Positions 7,980 to 15,270 of a stretch of 21,187 nt of DNA are shown piece after piece. Positions within the stretch are counted from its first letter, which is position 1. Each line of letters opens with the position of its first letter. The stretch is from positions 1 to 21,187 of the forward strand of contig CALNBW010000151.1 of NCBI GenBank assembly GCA_937874815.1, in the 5' to 3' direction. A program made the position numbers and the translations under genes. The notes below the pieces were generated by a model. That model searched no databases and was not told the origin of the DNA. It saw only the letters and a program-made list of their open reading frames with translations. Source of the DNA: an uncultured Bacillota bacterium (GTDB lineage: Bacteria > Bacillota > UBA994 > UBA5500).

Positions 7980-8423
7980 TTGCTGGCCAAGGAGTGGAAC
8001 GACTTCTTGAACCTAATTCCCCGTCTTAGAAAAAGGATGCACGAGACGGCCAAACATAACCGGGATGGCGGGTCTAAGGCGCATTTTACCCCTGCCCAGA
8101 TGGACACGTTATACACAATCGCTACCCGGCCCGAATGGCGAATGAGTGATCTGTCAGAACGCTTGCAGGTATCGGCAGGTAGCCTGACCACTATGGTTAA
8201 TCGCTTAATCGAGGCCGGTGTGGTCGACCGTAGCCGTAGTCAGCTAGACCGACGGGTGGTTATGGTCAGGTTAAACGAAGCTGGAGAAGCATTAGTGCGT
8301 GCCAATAGGCAACAGTTTATGCTCAATCTGGAGCAGATGACGGCTGATCTATCAACAGAAGATCAGGCGCGTCTGTCGGACGCCATGGGTATCGTCGTCG
8401 ATATTCTTAGGAAAATAGTTTGA
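7980..8423 (+). CDS. MarR-family transcriptional regulator
   Basis: 147 aa, normal MarR length, with a TTG start at 7980-7982 placed by GTGGAGGTGA just upstream. The winged helix-turn-helix is clear: MSDLSERLQVSAGSLTTMVN followed by RLIEAGVVDRSRSQLDRRVV, the wing carrying the DRR motif typical of MarR. Helices at both ends would form the dimer interface. No cysteine is obvious, so a thiol-based switch is unlikely and the signal is unknown. The gene stands alone between a lysR-selD unit transcribed the other way and a GC-rich hairpin, so its targets besides its own promoter are not visible here. The TGA at its end is taken as a true stop: the frame beyond it is short and ends inside the hairpin. 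Confidence 0.9.
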   Translation: MLAKEWNDFLNLIPRLRKRMHETAKHNRDGGSKAHFTPAQMDTLYTIATRPEWRMSDLSERLQVSAGSLTTMVNRLIEAGVVDRSRSQLDRRVVMVRLNEAGEALVRANRQQFMLNLEQMTADLSTEDQARLSDAMGIVVDILRKIV

Positions 8424-8442
8424 ACATCACTGGCGGCTGAAA

Positions 8443-8513
8443 GGGGCTGCGGGGTGTTGCTGTAAGCACGATTGGAGCCTGCTCCTGTGCTCTAAGCAAC
8501 ACCTCGCAGCCCT
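8443..8513. repeat. Long GC-rich hairpin after the MarR gene (family member 1)
   Basis: An 18-base arm GGGCTGCGGGGTGTTGCT (8444-8461) pairs with one mismatch with 8495-8512. Inside it a second stem (GGAGC with GCTCC, flanked by AGCAC with GTGCT) extends the rod. There is no U-run on either side, so it is not a classical terminator. Related hairpins lie at 11556, 12365 and 16081. Confidence 0.7.
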
Positions 8514-8609
8514 AAAACTATTGCCCTACAGCCCCTGCTATCTCTAGAAATACTTCTTACAATGAGGTGAAGAACAATAGCAATAAATATCCCTAACTGC
8601 GTATCCATT

Positions 8610-9272
8610 GTGCCGATTTTTCGTGGGCTGCCACCGCTGGCTCTAGCTGACCTCGGCCAGGCTATGGTACATAAACACTTTCAGCGGGGTGAAGTAATCC
8701 ATATGGCCGGCGACCCGGTGAGCGAACTACTGGTATTAGCATCCGGGCAACTAAGAATTGTACATACCCACCCTTCCGGACGGGAGCAGGTGGTCCGTAT
8801 TATTGAACCAGGCGAGTTGATTGGCGAGCTCGGCCTGCTAGCACCAGCGAACTATGAAGGCGAGCTGGTAGCTAGCGTGAACTCGGATGCGTGTGTTTTG
8901 CCCCGTGACGCAGTGCAGGCTGTCATGCGCAACTATCCGGATGCTGCTCTGCGCCTAATTGAAGCATTAGCCCAACGACTGGCCACGGCTGAACAGATGA
9001 TTGGCGACCTCAGCTTGCGCGACGTGGGCCAGCGCTTGGCGGCAGAACTCTGTCGCATGGCACCTTACGGTCGCCCACTCCAGTCCAATCAAATAGAAGT
9101 TGAAATCCCTGGCAGTTGGTCAGATTTGGCTGGCAAACTGGGGGCAACGCCGGAGAGTTTAAGCCGACGCCTTAAGAGCCTAGCCGATGCCGGCGTTATT
9201 CAAAGGGCAGAGGGAGCCCGCACTCTAGTAATTCTGGACCTAGACGAACTGAAAATAATGGCTGGAATTTAA
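8610..9272 (+). CDS. Crp/Fnr family transcriptional regulator (second of three)
   Basis: At least 220 aa from GTG 8610. Homology to the family seems to begin upstream: the frame is open back to 8571 and adds NCVSIVPIFRGLP, like the N-termini of relatives, and the only good Shine-Dalgarno (GAGGTGA, 8564-8570) lies before an ATA codon at 8577 rather than before the GTG. The true start may be this rare ATA codon (231 aa). The beta-roll includes GREQVVRIIEPGELIGELGL. The winged helix contains WSDLAGKLGATPESLSRRLK; its recognition helix has E-S-L-S-R, the E--SR pattern FNR uses to read TTGA half-sites. No FNR cysteine cluster. A TTGAC palindrome lies just downstream, before the metal operon, making that operon its likely target. 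Confidence 0.85.
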   Translation: MPIFRGLPPLALADLGQAMVHKHFQRGEVIHMAGDPVSELLVLASGQLRIVHTHPSGREQVVRIIEPGELIGELGLLAPANYEGELVASVNSDACVLPRDAVQAVMRNYPDAALRLIEALAQRLATAEQMIGDLSLRDVGQRLAAELCRMAPYGRPLQSNQIEVEIPGSWSDLAGKLGATPESLSRRLKSLADAGVIQRAEGARTLVILDLDELKIMAGI

Positions 9273-9277
9273 AATGT

Positions 9278-9293
9278 CTTGACGTACGTCAAG
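9278..9293. promoter_or_regulatory. FNR-like operator before the metal operon
   Basis: Perfect 16-base palindrome CTTGACGTACGTCAAG, of the form TTGA-N6-TCAA. It lies 5 bases after the second Crp/Fnr gene and about 30 bases before a possible extended -10 (TGATATAAC, TATAAC at 9321-9326). It fits a protein with an E--SR recognition helix. Confidence 0.65.
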
Positions 9294-9420
9294 GAACGCA
9301 GTGAGCAAAGCGTGGCATGATATAACCAATGAAGCGACTCACTAGTCGCCAACAGAAAGCGACTTACTAGTCGCCAAGGAGCGGCTGGTAAGCCACTAAA
9401 TGAAAGGGGTTAGAACAATC

Positions 9421-9657
9421 ATGACCAAAGAAATGCTGATGCTCGCTAATCTTAACTGCCCTAGCTGTGCAGCAAAACTGGAGAAGGCTGCACAATCTCT
9501 ACCTGGCATGAAATCGGCGCGCGTAATTTTCGGTGCCGGTAGCATGAATGTAGAGTACGACCCGGACGTGCTTAGTCAAGACAGAATTCGCGCCCTGTGC
9601 AAGCAAATGGGCGTCGATGTAGCCGCTGTCGTGCCCGGTCCGAGCTCGGACGCCTAG
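9421..9657 (+). CDS. Heavy-metal-associated (HMA) domain protein, metallochaperone-like
   Basis: 78 aa. The ATG at 9421 is preferred to that at 9400 because AAAGGGG sits between them at a proper distance. A single HMA ferredoxin-like fold: the beta strand MLMLANLNCPSC carries the CxxC metal site (C-P-S-C), followed by helix AAKLEKAAQSLPG and a strand ending VEYDPDVLSQDRI. Such proteins carry soft metal ions to a transporter. The gene lies 20 bases before the P-type ATPase, which lacks its own N-terminal HMA domain, so this looks like that domain encoded separately. The metal is not certain. Confidence 0.88.
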   Translation: MTKEMLMLANLNCPSCAAKLEKAAQSLPGMKSARVIFGAGSMNVEYDPDVLSQDRIRALCKQMGVDVAAVVPGPSSDA

Positions 9658-9677
9658 ACAGGTAAGGGGGCCTTGCC

Positions 9678-11537
9678 ATGTCTAAGATGACTGATTGGTT
9701 CGCGCGTCACCGTGAGCAGCTAGTGATTGTAACCTCTGGTAGCCTCATCGTCGCGGCATGGCTATTACGCCCCCTTGGTGCTGCTTTTCATTTCTGGGCG
9801 ATGACTCTAGCTGCAGTAATTGCCGGCTATAGCGTCGCCAAAGAGGCTATCGGGCGCCTAGCCGCCCGGCAATTTAGTATTTCCCTGCTGGTGACAATCG
9901 CCGCCGTCGGCGCTATTATCATCGGAGAAGTCTGGGAGGCAGCAGCCGTAACTTGGCTCTACGTCTTTGGAGGCTTCCTAGAGGGGTTAACCCTGGCCCG
10001 AACCCGCTCAGCCCTGCGCGGTTTGGTTGACCTCATGCCCCGCATTGCGAAGGTCAAGCGGGGCGAAGAACTCATAACCATATCCGCCTATGAAGTGAAA
10101 GCCGGCGACGTCGTAGTTGTATTGCCGGGCGAGTCCATCCCAGTTGATGGCAAGGTTGTCGCTGGCCGCGCCTCAGTTGACACTTCGTCCTTGACGGGAG
10201 AACCGATCCCGGCCGAAGTGGCTAGCGATGATATAGTGCTCAGCGGCACCATCTGCCAAAGGGGTTATCTAGAAATTGTGGCAGAGCGCGTCGGTGTTGA
10301 CACCACTTTCAGCCAACTAGTATACCTGGTTGCTGAGGCGCAGGAGCAAAAGCCCAAGGTGCAACGCACTCTCGACGCCTTTGCCCAATGGTACACTCCC
10401 GCTGTAATTATTGCCGCCGCCCTCGTCTATCTCTGGAGCAAAAACGTACACTTAGCCCTCACCTTTCTGGTAATCGGGTGCCCAGGTGCCCTTGTGGTGG
10501 CTGCCCCAGTAGCTGTAGTAGCGGGGCTGGGCAATTCAGCCAAACGAGGCATCTTGATCAAAGGTGGAGAGCGCCTAGAACGCATAGCTAGGGCCGACGT
10601 AGTCGCTTTCGACAAGACTGGAACCTTAACCCGGGGGCAGCCTCAGGTAGCAACCGTGATTGGCTTTGAACTGGAGGAAAAACGCGTGCTGGCCTTAGCT
10701 GCTGCCGCGGAACTGCGCTCCGAGCACCACTTAGCTGCCGCTATCCTAGGTGCGGCTGAACAGCGCCAAGTGGAACCAGCTCCAGCCGAGGACTGGGCCA
10801 TCGAAGCCGGATTAGGCGTAGTTGCCCATGGCTCCGATGGAGAAATCTTGGTTGGTAACCGCCGCCTACTACTGTCGCGCGGTGGTGACCTGACTACGGA
10901 ACAGGCAGCCTTGATGGCGAAACGGGAAGCAATGGGTGAAACAGTAGCTATTGTCGCTCTAAACGGCCAAGCCATTGGCCTGATTGGTATCACCGATCCC
11001 ATTAAGCCGGACGCCTTTGGGCTAGTTCAGGCCCTCAAACGCACCGGCATCAAAACGACTGTGATGCTCACTGGCGATAATCCCCGGGCGGCACAGCTGG
11101 TTGCTGACGAACTTGGTATCGACGAGGTACGTGCTGGCCTGTTACCCGAGCAAAAAGTAGAAGCCATACGGGAGCTGCAGCGAGCTGGGCACGTGGTCGC
11201 TATGGTTGGCGACGGCATCAACGATGCCCCAGCCCTTGCTACTGCCGATGTCAGTATCGCAATGGGTAGCTCCGGGACGCGGGTGGCCATGGAGGCTTCA
11301 GATATCGCCCTGATGGGCGACCGCATCGGGCAAGTACCGGTAGCAATCGGCATTAGCCGTCGCATCCTAGGTGTGGTGCGCCAGAACGTCGTCTTCGCCG
11401 TAGCAACCGTATTGCTACTTCTGGCTGGGGTGGTGCTACAAGTCGTACATCTCGGCAGTGGCATGGCCATCCACGAAGCCAGCGTACTCCTGGTCACCCT
11501 AAATGGCATGCGGCTGATGCGTACACCAAGTATTTAG
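9678..11537 (+). CDS. P1B-type heavy-metal-transporting ATPase with CPG instead of CPC
   Basis: 619 aa membrane pump. All ATPase hallmarks are present: LTGEP in the actuator domain (E175), the phosphorylated aspartate D312 in DKTGTLT, TGDN, and GDGINDAP (D512). The membrane metal site reads C268-P-G rather than CPC, and the nucleotide-domain motif reads SEHH rather than SEHP (348-351). The last membrane helix has IHEASVLLVTLNGMRL, closer to Zn/Cd-type pumps than to copper pumps. No N-terminal metal-binding domain; the preceding HMA gene probably supplies it. Export of Zn, Cd, Co or a similar ion is the best guess. The operon sits behind a Crp/Fnr gene and an FNR-like palindrome. Confidence 0.93.
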   Translation: MSKMTDWFARHREQLVIVTSGSLIVAAWLLRPLGAAFHFWAMTLAAVIAGYSVAKEAIGRLAARQFSISLLVTIAAVGAIIIGEVWEAAAVTWLYVFGGFLEGLTLARTRSALRGLVDLMPRIAKVKRGEELITISAYEVKAGDVVVVLPGESIPVDGKVVAGRASVDTSSLTGEPIPAEVASDDIVLSGTICQRGYLEIVAERVGVDTTFSQLVYLVAEAQEQKPKVQRTLDAFAQWYTPAVIIAAALVYLWSKNVHLALTFLVIGCPGALVVAAPVAVVAGLGNSAKRGILIKGGERLERIARADVVAFDKTGTLTRGQPQVATVIGFELEEKRVLALAAAAELRSEHHLAAAILGAAEQRQVEPAPAEDWAIEAGLGVVAHGSDGEILVGNRRLLLSRGGDLTTEQAALMAKREAMGETVAIVALNGQAIGLIGITDPIKPDAFGLVQALKRTGIKTTVMLTGDNPRAAQLVADELGIDEVRAGLLPEQKVEAIRELQRAGHVVAMVGDGINDAPALATADVSIAMGSSGTRVAMEASDIALMGDRIGQVPVAIGISRRILGVVRQNVVFAVATVLLLLAGVVLQVVHLGSGMAIHEASVLLVTLNGMRLMRTPSI

Positions 11538-11555
11538 GGGGCGCTGTTGCATCTA

Positions 11556-11637
11556 AGAAGGGGCCGATGGGGCTCTGCGTAGGCATAGTTGGCGTCAGCC
11601 AGTGCCAAGCAGAACCCCTTGGCCCCAAACGGCTTCT
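11556..11637. repeat. Long GC-rich hairpin after the ATPase gene (family member 2)
   Basis: Imperfect arms 11560-11578 and 11609-11626 (GGGGCC... GGGGCTCTGC with GCAGAACCCC...GGCCCC) enclose an inner hairpin with TGGC-GTCA-GCCA; AGAAG and CTTCT extend the base. No U-run follows. Same rod-with-inner-stem design as the element at 8443. The rest of the 230-base gap to the next gene shows no gene that I trust. Confidence 0.6.
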
Positions 11638-11767
11638 CTTCCTGCCGAACGAGCAATATAAAAAGCCGTACCTTGGTATAACATAGCACGCTAGATTGAC
11701 CCTCTGCATAAAACATAGTAGTGAGTAAAGCGCCAGCTATTTAAAACTCACGGGGGAGGTGGGGAAT

Positions 11768-12355
11768 ATGCAACACGCTGTACTTACCCTGGGGGAATTC
11801 TCTACTGCTAGCCGCTTCTTTCGCTCCGTCAGTCAAGTGCCAGCGCAAGCGACCGGCTTTATCACTATGGGCCAGGCAGTAGCTGAACTAAAACTGGTTG
11901 CGAGTAACTTAAGGCAACTTGTACCGATTGCAGAAGCAGAAAGGCCCTACATCGCCGGTGTAGCCAGTTTGGCCACCTACTATGTCTGGTTTGCTGGGCA
12001 GAAAATCGAACCCGCCTATCTAGGTGCTTTTGACGTACCCCTGTTTGGCCAAGGAGAATTATATGCTATCTTTGACCCTCGCAATGTAAACGATTGTGGC
12101 AAAGCACTTTCTGAGTATACCTGGTTATTGGTTACTGCCGGGAGCGAACAGGAGCTAGGCACGTGGATTGAGGATGCTAGTACTGCAGTTCTCTATGGCA
12201 TCATGCCAGACGCTGCCGGCCGCCTAGCCCACGCAATGTCTCATTGGGAATTGTTTGAGCAGCAGAAGGATAGCTATAGAGGAATCTATGAAGAGGATGA
12301 CCCAGAATTTGATCTATTTGAGGACGATAACGAGCTGCGCATAATTGAAGAGTAA
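11768..12355 (+). CDS. Unrecognised 195-aa protein with an acidic tail
   Basis: Real gene by its features: GGGGGAGGTGGGG directly before the ATG at 11768, full-length open frame, and hairpins on both sides. I do not recognise the family. The protein appears soluble: no signal peptide, no clear membrane helix, a single Cys (NDCGK). A region around residues 55-80 is rich in aromatics (ATYYVWFAG), and a possible helical C-terminal part is followed by a strongly acidic tail (YEEDDPEFDLFEDDNELR). I considered a TorD-like chaperone because it is mostly helical and of similar length, but no TorD motif is visible. Its neighbours, a metal pump and a chemoreceptor, suggest no role. Confidence 0.75.
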   Translation: MQHAVLTLGEFSTASRFFRSVSQVPAQATGFITMGQAVAELKLVASNLRQLVPIAEAERPYIAGVASLATYYVWFAGQKIEPAYLGAFDVPLFGQGELYAIFDPRNVNDCGKALSEYTWLLVTAGSEQELGTWIEDASTAVLYGIMPDAAGRLAHAMSHWELFEQQKDSYRGIYEEDDPEFDLFEDDNELRIIEE

Positions 12356-12364
12356 CGGATAGAA

Positions 12365-12402
12365 GGGCTGCGGGGGTGCTCAAAACAAACACCCCGCAGC
12401 CC
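12365..12402. terminator. GC-rich hairpin between convergent genes (family member 3)
   Basis: GGGCTGCGGGGGTG (12365-12378) pairs with CACCCCGCAGCCC (12390-12402) across a short A-rich loop, with one extra G. It separates the 195-aa gene from the converging chemoreceptor gene and probably ends both transcripts. The minus strand is followed by a weak TTCTAT run; the plus strand has no clear U-run. Confidence 0.65.
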
Positions 12403-12417
12403 TCCCTGTTGGCAAAT

Positions 12418-14385
12418 CTAGATCTCGAAACGGCGTAAGTTGGCCCGCAATTCCGCGGCCTGCTCGGCCATAGTGCGAGCCAGCGCAGCCAATTCTTGCA
12501 TTGCTGCCGTCTGCTCTTCTGTCGAAGCCGAAACCTCTTCCGTGCCCGCTGCAGTCTGCTGCACTATAGCAGCAATATTGCTGATGCGCTCCCCCACGAT
12601 TCCGGCTTGCTTATTGAGTTCTTGGGTTGAAGCTACCGTCTCCCGAACCACCCCTCCGACCCCTTCTACAGCTTTAGCAATATCTTGGAAGCTAGTGGCG
12701 CTCTCATCGGTTGCTTGCTGCTGCTCAACCACAATTTGATCAGCCCGCTCAACCTCAGCCACTGCTTGAGCCACGCTCTTACGCATATCTCCAATCAACA
12801 CGGTAATCTGCTTAGCGGAATCAGCCGACTGCTCGGCCAGCTTACGCACTTCCTCAGCTACAACGGCAAAGCCCTTGCCCTGCTCGCCTGCGCGGGCCGC
12901 TTCGATAGCTGCATTTAGCGCCAACAGGTTGGTCTGGCTCGCAATCTGGGTAATGGTATCGATAATCGCGCCGATATGTTCTGACTTAGTGGCCAGCTCA
13001 TCGATAGCCTGGCCAACTGCGTCCGAAACAGCCACATTTTCTGCCATCTTATCGTTTTGCTTAGCGACAGATACCAGGCCGCCTTGAACAGCGCCACGGG
13101 CTTGCTCAGCATGCTCGGCCAGCTGCTGCATTGCGGTAACCAAGCCGCCTAACCCCTGTACCACAGAATTGACCAGATCGTTGCCTTCTGTCGCTGCTAC
13201 ACTCTGATCGGCCGCGCCGCTGGCTAATTCCTCGACAGTACCTGAAATTTGATCAGCAACTTGCCCAGCCTGCTCTGATGCTGCTGCCATTTCCTGCGCT
13301 GAATCAGCCACATTATCTGCTAAAGCGAGGGCTTGAGTAACGAGCTGTTTCATGGAACCAACCATTTCGTTAAAGCTAGCCCCCAGCTGCCCAATCTCAT
13401 CGACGCCCTGTATATCTAGCACTTCTTTGAGATTACCTGCCGCCACTAGTCGGCCATGCTGGGCCATCTTCACTAACGGCGCCACCAGCCTCCCGGCAAT
13501 AACAACAATGGCCGCCAAGACCAGTGCAATCGCAATGAATCCAGTAATAGTGATCATCGTTGCCAGATGTACTACCGGTGCCATCATTTCAGAGTGATCG
13601 GCCGCTGCCAATAGCGAGCAGCCCAACTCCGGCACTGGGCCGAAGGCACCTCGTCGCTTGACTCCCTGATATGTATATTCCGCTACACCTTGCTCGCCAG
13701 CCATCATGCGGCGGGCAACAGCCGCTAGGGTCGACTCTTCAGCGTCAACTAGGTTGGTCTGCAAGACCATACCTGCGTCTGGATGCGCCACTACTAGACC
13801 GGTGCTATCGGTCATTAGTACATAACCCTTCTCGCCAATCTTCACTTGGTTCGCCAACTCGGTCAGGCGCGACAGGGTGATTGTGCCTGCCATTAACCCC
13901 TGAACTTGGCCAGCTGAGTTATGGATGGGCGCGGCAATTACAATGATTGCATCGTTCGTTGCGCGCGAGATTATTGGTTGCGAGAGGACTGTCTCGCCCG
14001 CCATCACCGGCGCAAAATAGTCGCGATCACCGACATTGCCAACTGTATGCAAGGTCGTGTTGAAATCCCCATTCTTATCTGCGATGAAAAGTATCTCAAA
14101 GTCGGCAAAGAGGTTCAGGTTGCGGTCTAAAAAAGGGAAAGCTCGCTGCCAGTTAAGTGATTGCACTTCTGGCAAAGCTGCCAGTAACTCAATCTGGGCA
14201 GTCCATTTATCTAGGGTAGCGCCAATCGTTTGCTGCAACCCGGCCACTGCCGCAGTGTTTGCCTCGTCAATCTTGGTTACTAGTGTACTCTGCGCTAAAT
14301 TATAGCTAATTCCAGCTAATGCAACTACCATGATGCAAATTGCAGCTGCTATTGGGGTTAAGAGACGCCACTTAATGCTTCGCAT
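12418..14385 (-). CDS. Methyl-accepting chemotaxis protein with extracellular Cache-type sensor
   Basis: 655 aa. Layout: short cytoplasmic start, membrane helix about residues 8-28, extracellular sensor about 30-265 of the double-Cache type (with DRDYFAPVMAGETVLSQP and AGTITLSRLTELAN segments), second membrane helix about 275-298, HAMP linker, then a long coiled-coil signalling domain. The highly conserved hairpin tip is present (NLLALNAAIEAARAGEQGKG, near 480-500), where CheA and CheW bind. The protein steers swimming toward or away from a small molecule, possibly an organic acid or amino acid. The C-terminus lacks a visible receptor-tether pentapeptide. AAGGAG precedes the ATG. It is a stand-alone gene, with no che genes nearby. 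Confidence 0.93.
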   Translation of the reverse strand: MRSIKWRLLTPIAAAICIMVVALAGISYNLAQSTLVTKIDEANTAAVAGLQQTIGATLDKWTAQIELLAALPEVQSLNWQRAFPFLDRNLNLFADFEILFIADKNGDFNTTLHTVGNVGDRDYFAPVMAGETVLSQPIISRATNDAIIVIAAPIHNSAGQVQGLMAGTITLSRLTELANQVKIGEKGYVLMTDSTGLVVAHPDAGMVLQTNLVDAEESTLAAVARRMMAGEQGVAEYTYQGVKRRGAFGPVPELGCSLLAAADHSEMMAPVVHLATMITITGFIAIALVLAAIVVIAGRLVAPLVKMAQHGRLVAAGNLKEVLDIQGVDEIGQLGASFNEMVGSMKQLVTQALALADNVADSAQEMAAASEQAGQVADQISGTVEELASGAADQSVAATEGNDLVNSVVQGLGGLVTAMQQLAEHAEQARGAVQGGLVSVAKQNDKMAENVAVSDAVGQAIDELATKSEHIGAIIDTITQIASQTNLLALNAAIEAARAGEQGKGFAVVAEEVRKLAEQSADSAKQITVLIGDMRKSVAQAVAEVERADQIVVEQQQATDESATSFQDIAKAVEGVGGVVRETVASTQELNKQAGIVGERISNIAAIVQQTAAGTEEVSASTEEQTAAMQELAALARTMAEQAAELRANLRRFEI

Positions 14386-14541
14386 AGCTACCTTCTCCTT
14401 TATTAGACTATATATGGCTGTTAGGTACAGGTAACGCCAAGGGCGCCACCAATAGCCTCAATAAGCCATGATTCGACAAAGGATTAGCAAACCCTGCTAA
14501 ACCGCTATGCATCGCCTTGATAATTTGTGGAATGAGGACAG

Positions 14542-14589
14542 AAAAGGCGTGGTGCAAAACGTTTCCCAAGAAAACGTATGCGACACGCC
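14542..14589 (-). terminator. Intrinsic terminator of msrA
   Basis: On the minus strand GGCGTG...ACGTTTTC pairs with GAAACGT...CACGCC, followed directly by TTTT (14545-14542). It begins 10 bases after the msrA stop. A 70-aa open frame that overlaps it is judged spurious. Confidence 0.7.
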
Positions 14590-14598
14590 CTATCCACC

Positions 14599-15072
14599 CT
14601 AGTTTAGTTTGATATGGCAATAACCACCCGGGTTCTTCTTGAGATACCTTTGATGATATTCTTCTGCATCCCAGAACTTACGCAAGGGCTCTATCTCAGT
14701 CACAATTGGCTGCTCATACCGTTCCTGCTCTTCAGCGCGCGACGCGGCAATCACAGGCAGATCAGCTGCCTTTAGATAATAGATGCCAGTGCGATACTGG
14801 TTCCCTTTGTCGGGGCCCTGCTGATCCACAAGGGTGGGATCCACTATGCTCCAAAACCGGCCCAATAGCTTCTGTAAAGAGATTTTCTCCGGATCATACT
14901 CGATTAAGCAAGCCTCTGCATGCCCCGTATCCTGCCGACAGACTTCCTCATAGGTTGGGTTTTCTGTATGCCCGTTGGCATACCCAACCTTGGTCGACAC
15001 TACCCCTGGGATGCGCGAGAAGAATTCCTCCACGCCCCAGAAACACCCCCCTGCCAAACAAATTGTTTCCAT
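14599..15072 (-). CDS. msrA: Peptide methionine (S)-S-oxide reductase MsrA
   Basis: 157 aa from the ATG at 15070-15072, chosen because AGAAGGAGTG is 9 bases upstream and the family starts here (METICLAGGCFWGVEEFF). It repairs oxidised methionine in proteins using thioredoxin-type reductants. The catalytic Cys10 sits in GGCFWG; many anaerobes have Sec there, but this copy has Cys. Further conserved parts are KVGYANGHTENPTYEEVC, TGHAE and GNQYRTGIYY. A Cys near the C-terminus (GGYCHI) may be the resolving residue. It is divergent from the hemerythrin gene, and the shared upstream region holds an FNR-like palindrome, so oxygen-linked control of both is possible. Confidence 0.95.
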   Translation of the reverse strand: METICLAGGCFWGVEEFFSRIPGVVSTKVGYANGHTENPTYEEVCRQDTGHAEACLIEYDPEKISLQKLLGRFWSIVDPTLVDQQGPDKGNQYRTGIYYLKAADLPVIAASRAEEQERYEQPIVTEIEPLRKFWDAEEYHQRYLKKNPGGYCHIKLN

Positions 15073-15188
15073 TCGCTTTTCACTCCTTCTGCACACGGCA
15101 ATAAACTGCCTGCCTTATGTTTTCCGCCCAGCCTGGGCCTAATCCTGCTTGCACGGTCACTGCCAGCAGCAACTGGCAAATACTCCAG

Positions 15189-15212
15189 ATTTAATGATTA
15201 AGATCATTAAAT
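15189..15212. promoter_or_regulatory. FNR-like operator upstream of the hemerythrin gene
   Basis: Perfect inverted repeat ATTTAATGAT-TAAG-ATCATTAAAT. Its core ATGAT-N4-ATCAT differs from the FNR consensus TTGAT-N4-ATCAA by one base per half. The centre (15200.5) lies 29.5 bases before the first base of the -10 box at 15230, placing it near -41.5. Confidence 0.65.
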
Positions 15213-15229
15213 ACTACGAGCGGCTACCT

Positions 15230-15235
15230 TAGAAT
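15230..15235 (+). promoter_or_regulatory. -10 box of the hemerythrin gene
   Basis: TAGAAT, 36 bases before the ATG. The -35 position (TTAAAT, 15207-15212) is poor and lies inside the right half of the palindrome, as expected for an activator-dependent promoter. Confidence 0.5.
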
Positions 15236-15270
15236 GAAACCAGATAGAAAAATTCAAGGAGGTACTGAAC

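Noticed and set aside
7796..8191. 131-aa open frame antisense to the MarR gene
   Set aside because: Covers the MarR promoter and N-terminus on the other strand, no ribosome binding site, no recognisable domain.
8421..8423. UGA ending the MarR gene as a possible selenocysteine codon
   Set aside because: The frame beyond runs only about 13 codons into a hairpin repeat, and MarR proteins of this length end here.
11027..11509. 160-aa open frame antisense to the P-type ATPase
   Set aside because: Rich in Ser, Arg, Thr and Pro as expected of a mirror frame of a GC-rich gene; the ATPase frame is certain.
11768..12355. TorD-family chaperone for the 195-aa protein
   Set aside because: Length and helical look are similar but I find no TorD motif, and no molybdoenzyme gene is nearby.
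14408..14620. 70-aa minus-strand open frame between the chemoreceptor and msrA
   Set aside because: It overlaps the end of msrA and the msrA terminator hairpin, has no convincing ribosome binding site and shows no family pattern.
15043..15045. MsrA active site as a selenocysteine
   Set aside because: The codon at the GGCFWG position is a Cys codon, not UGA.
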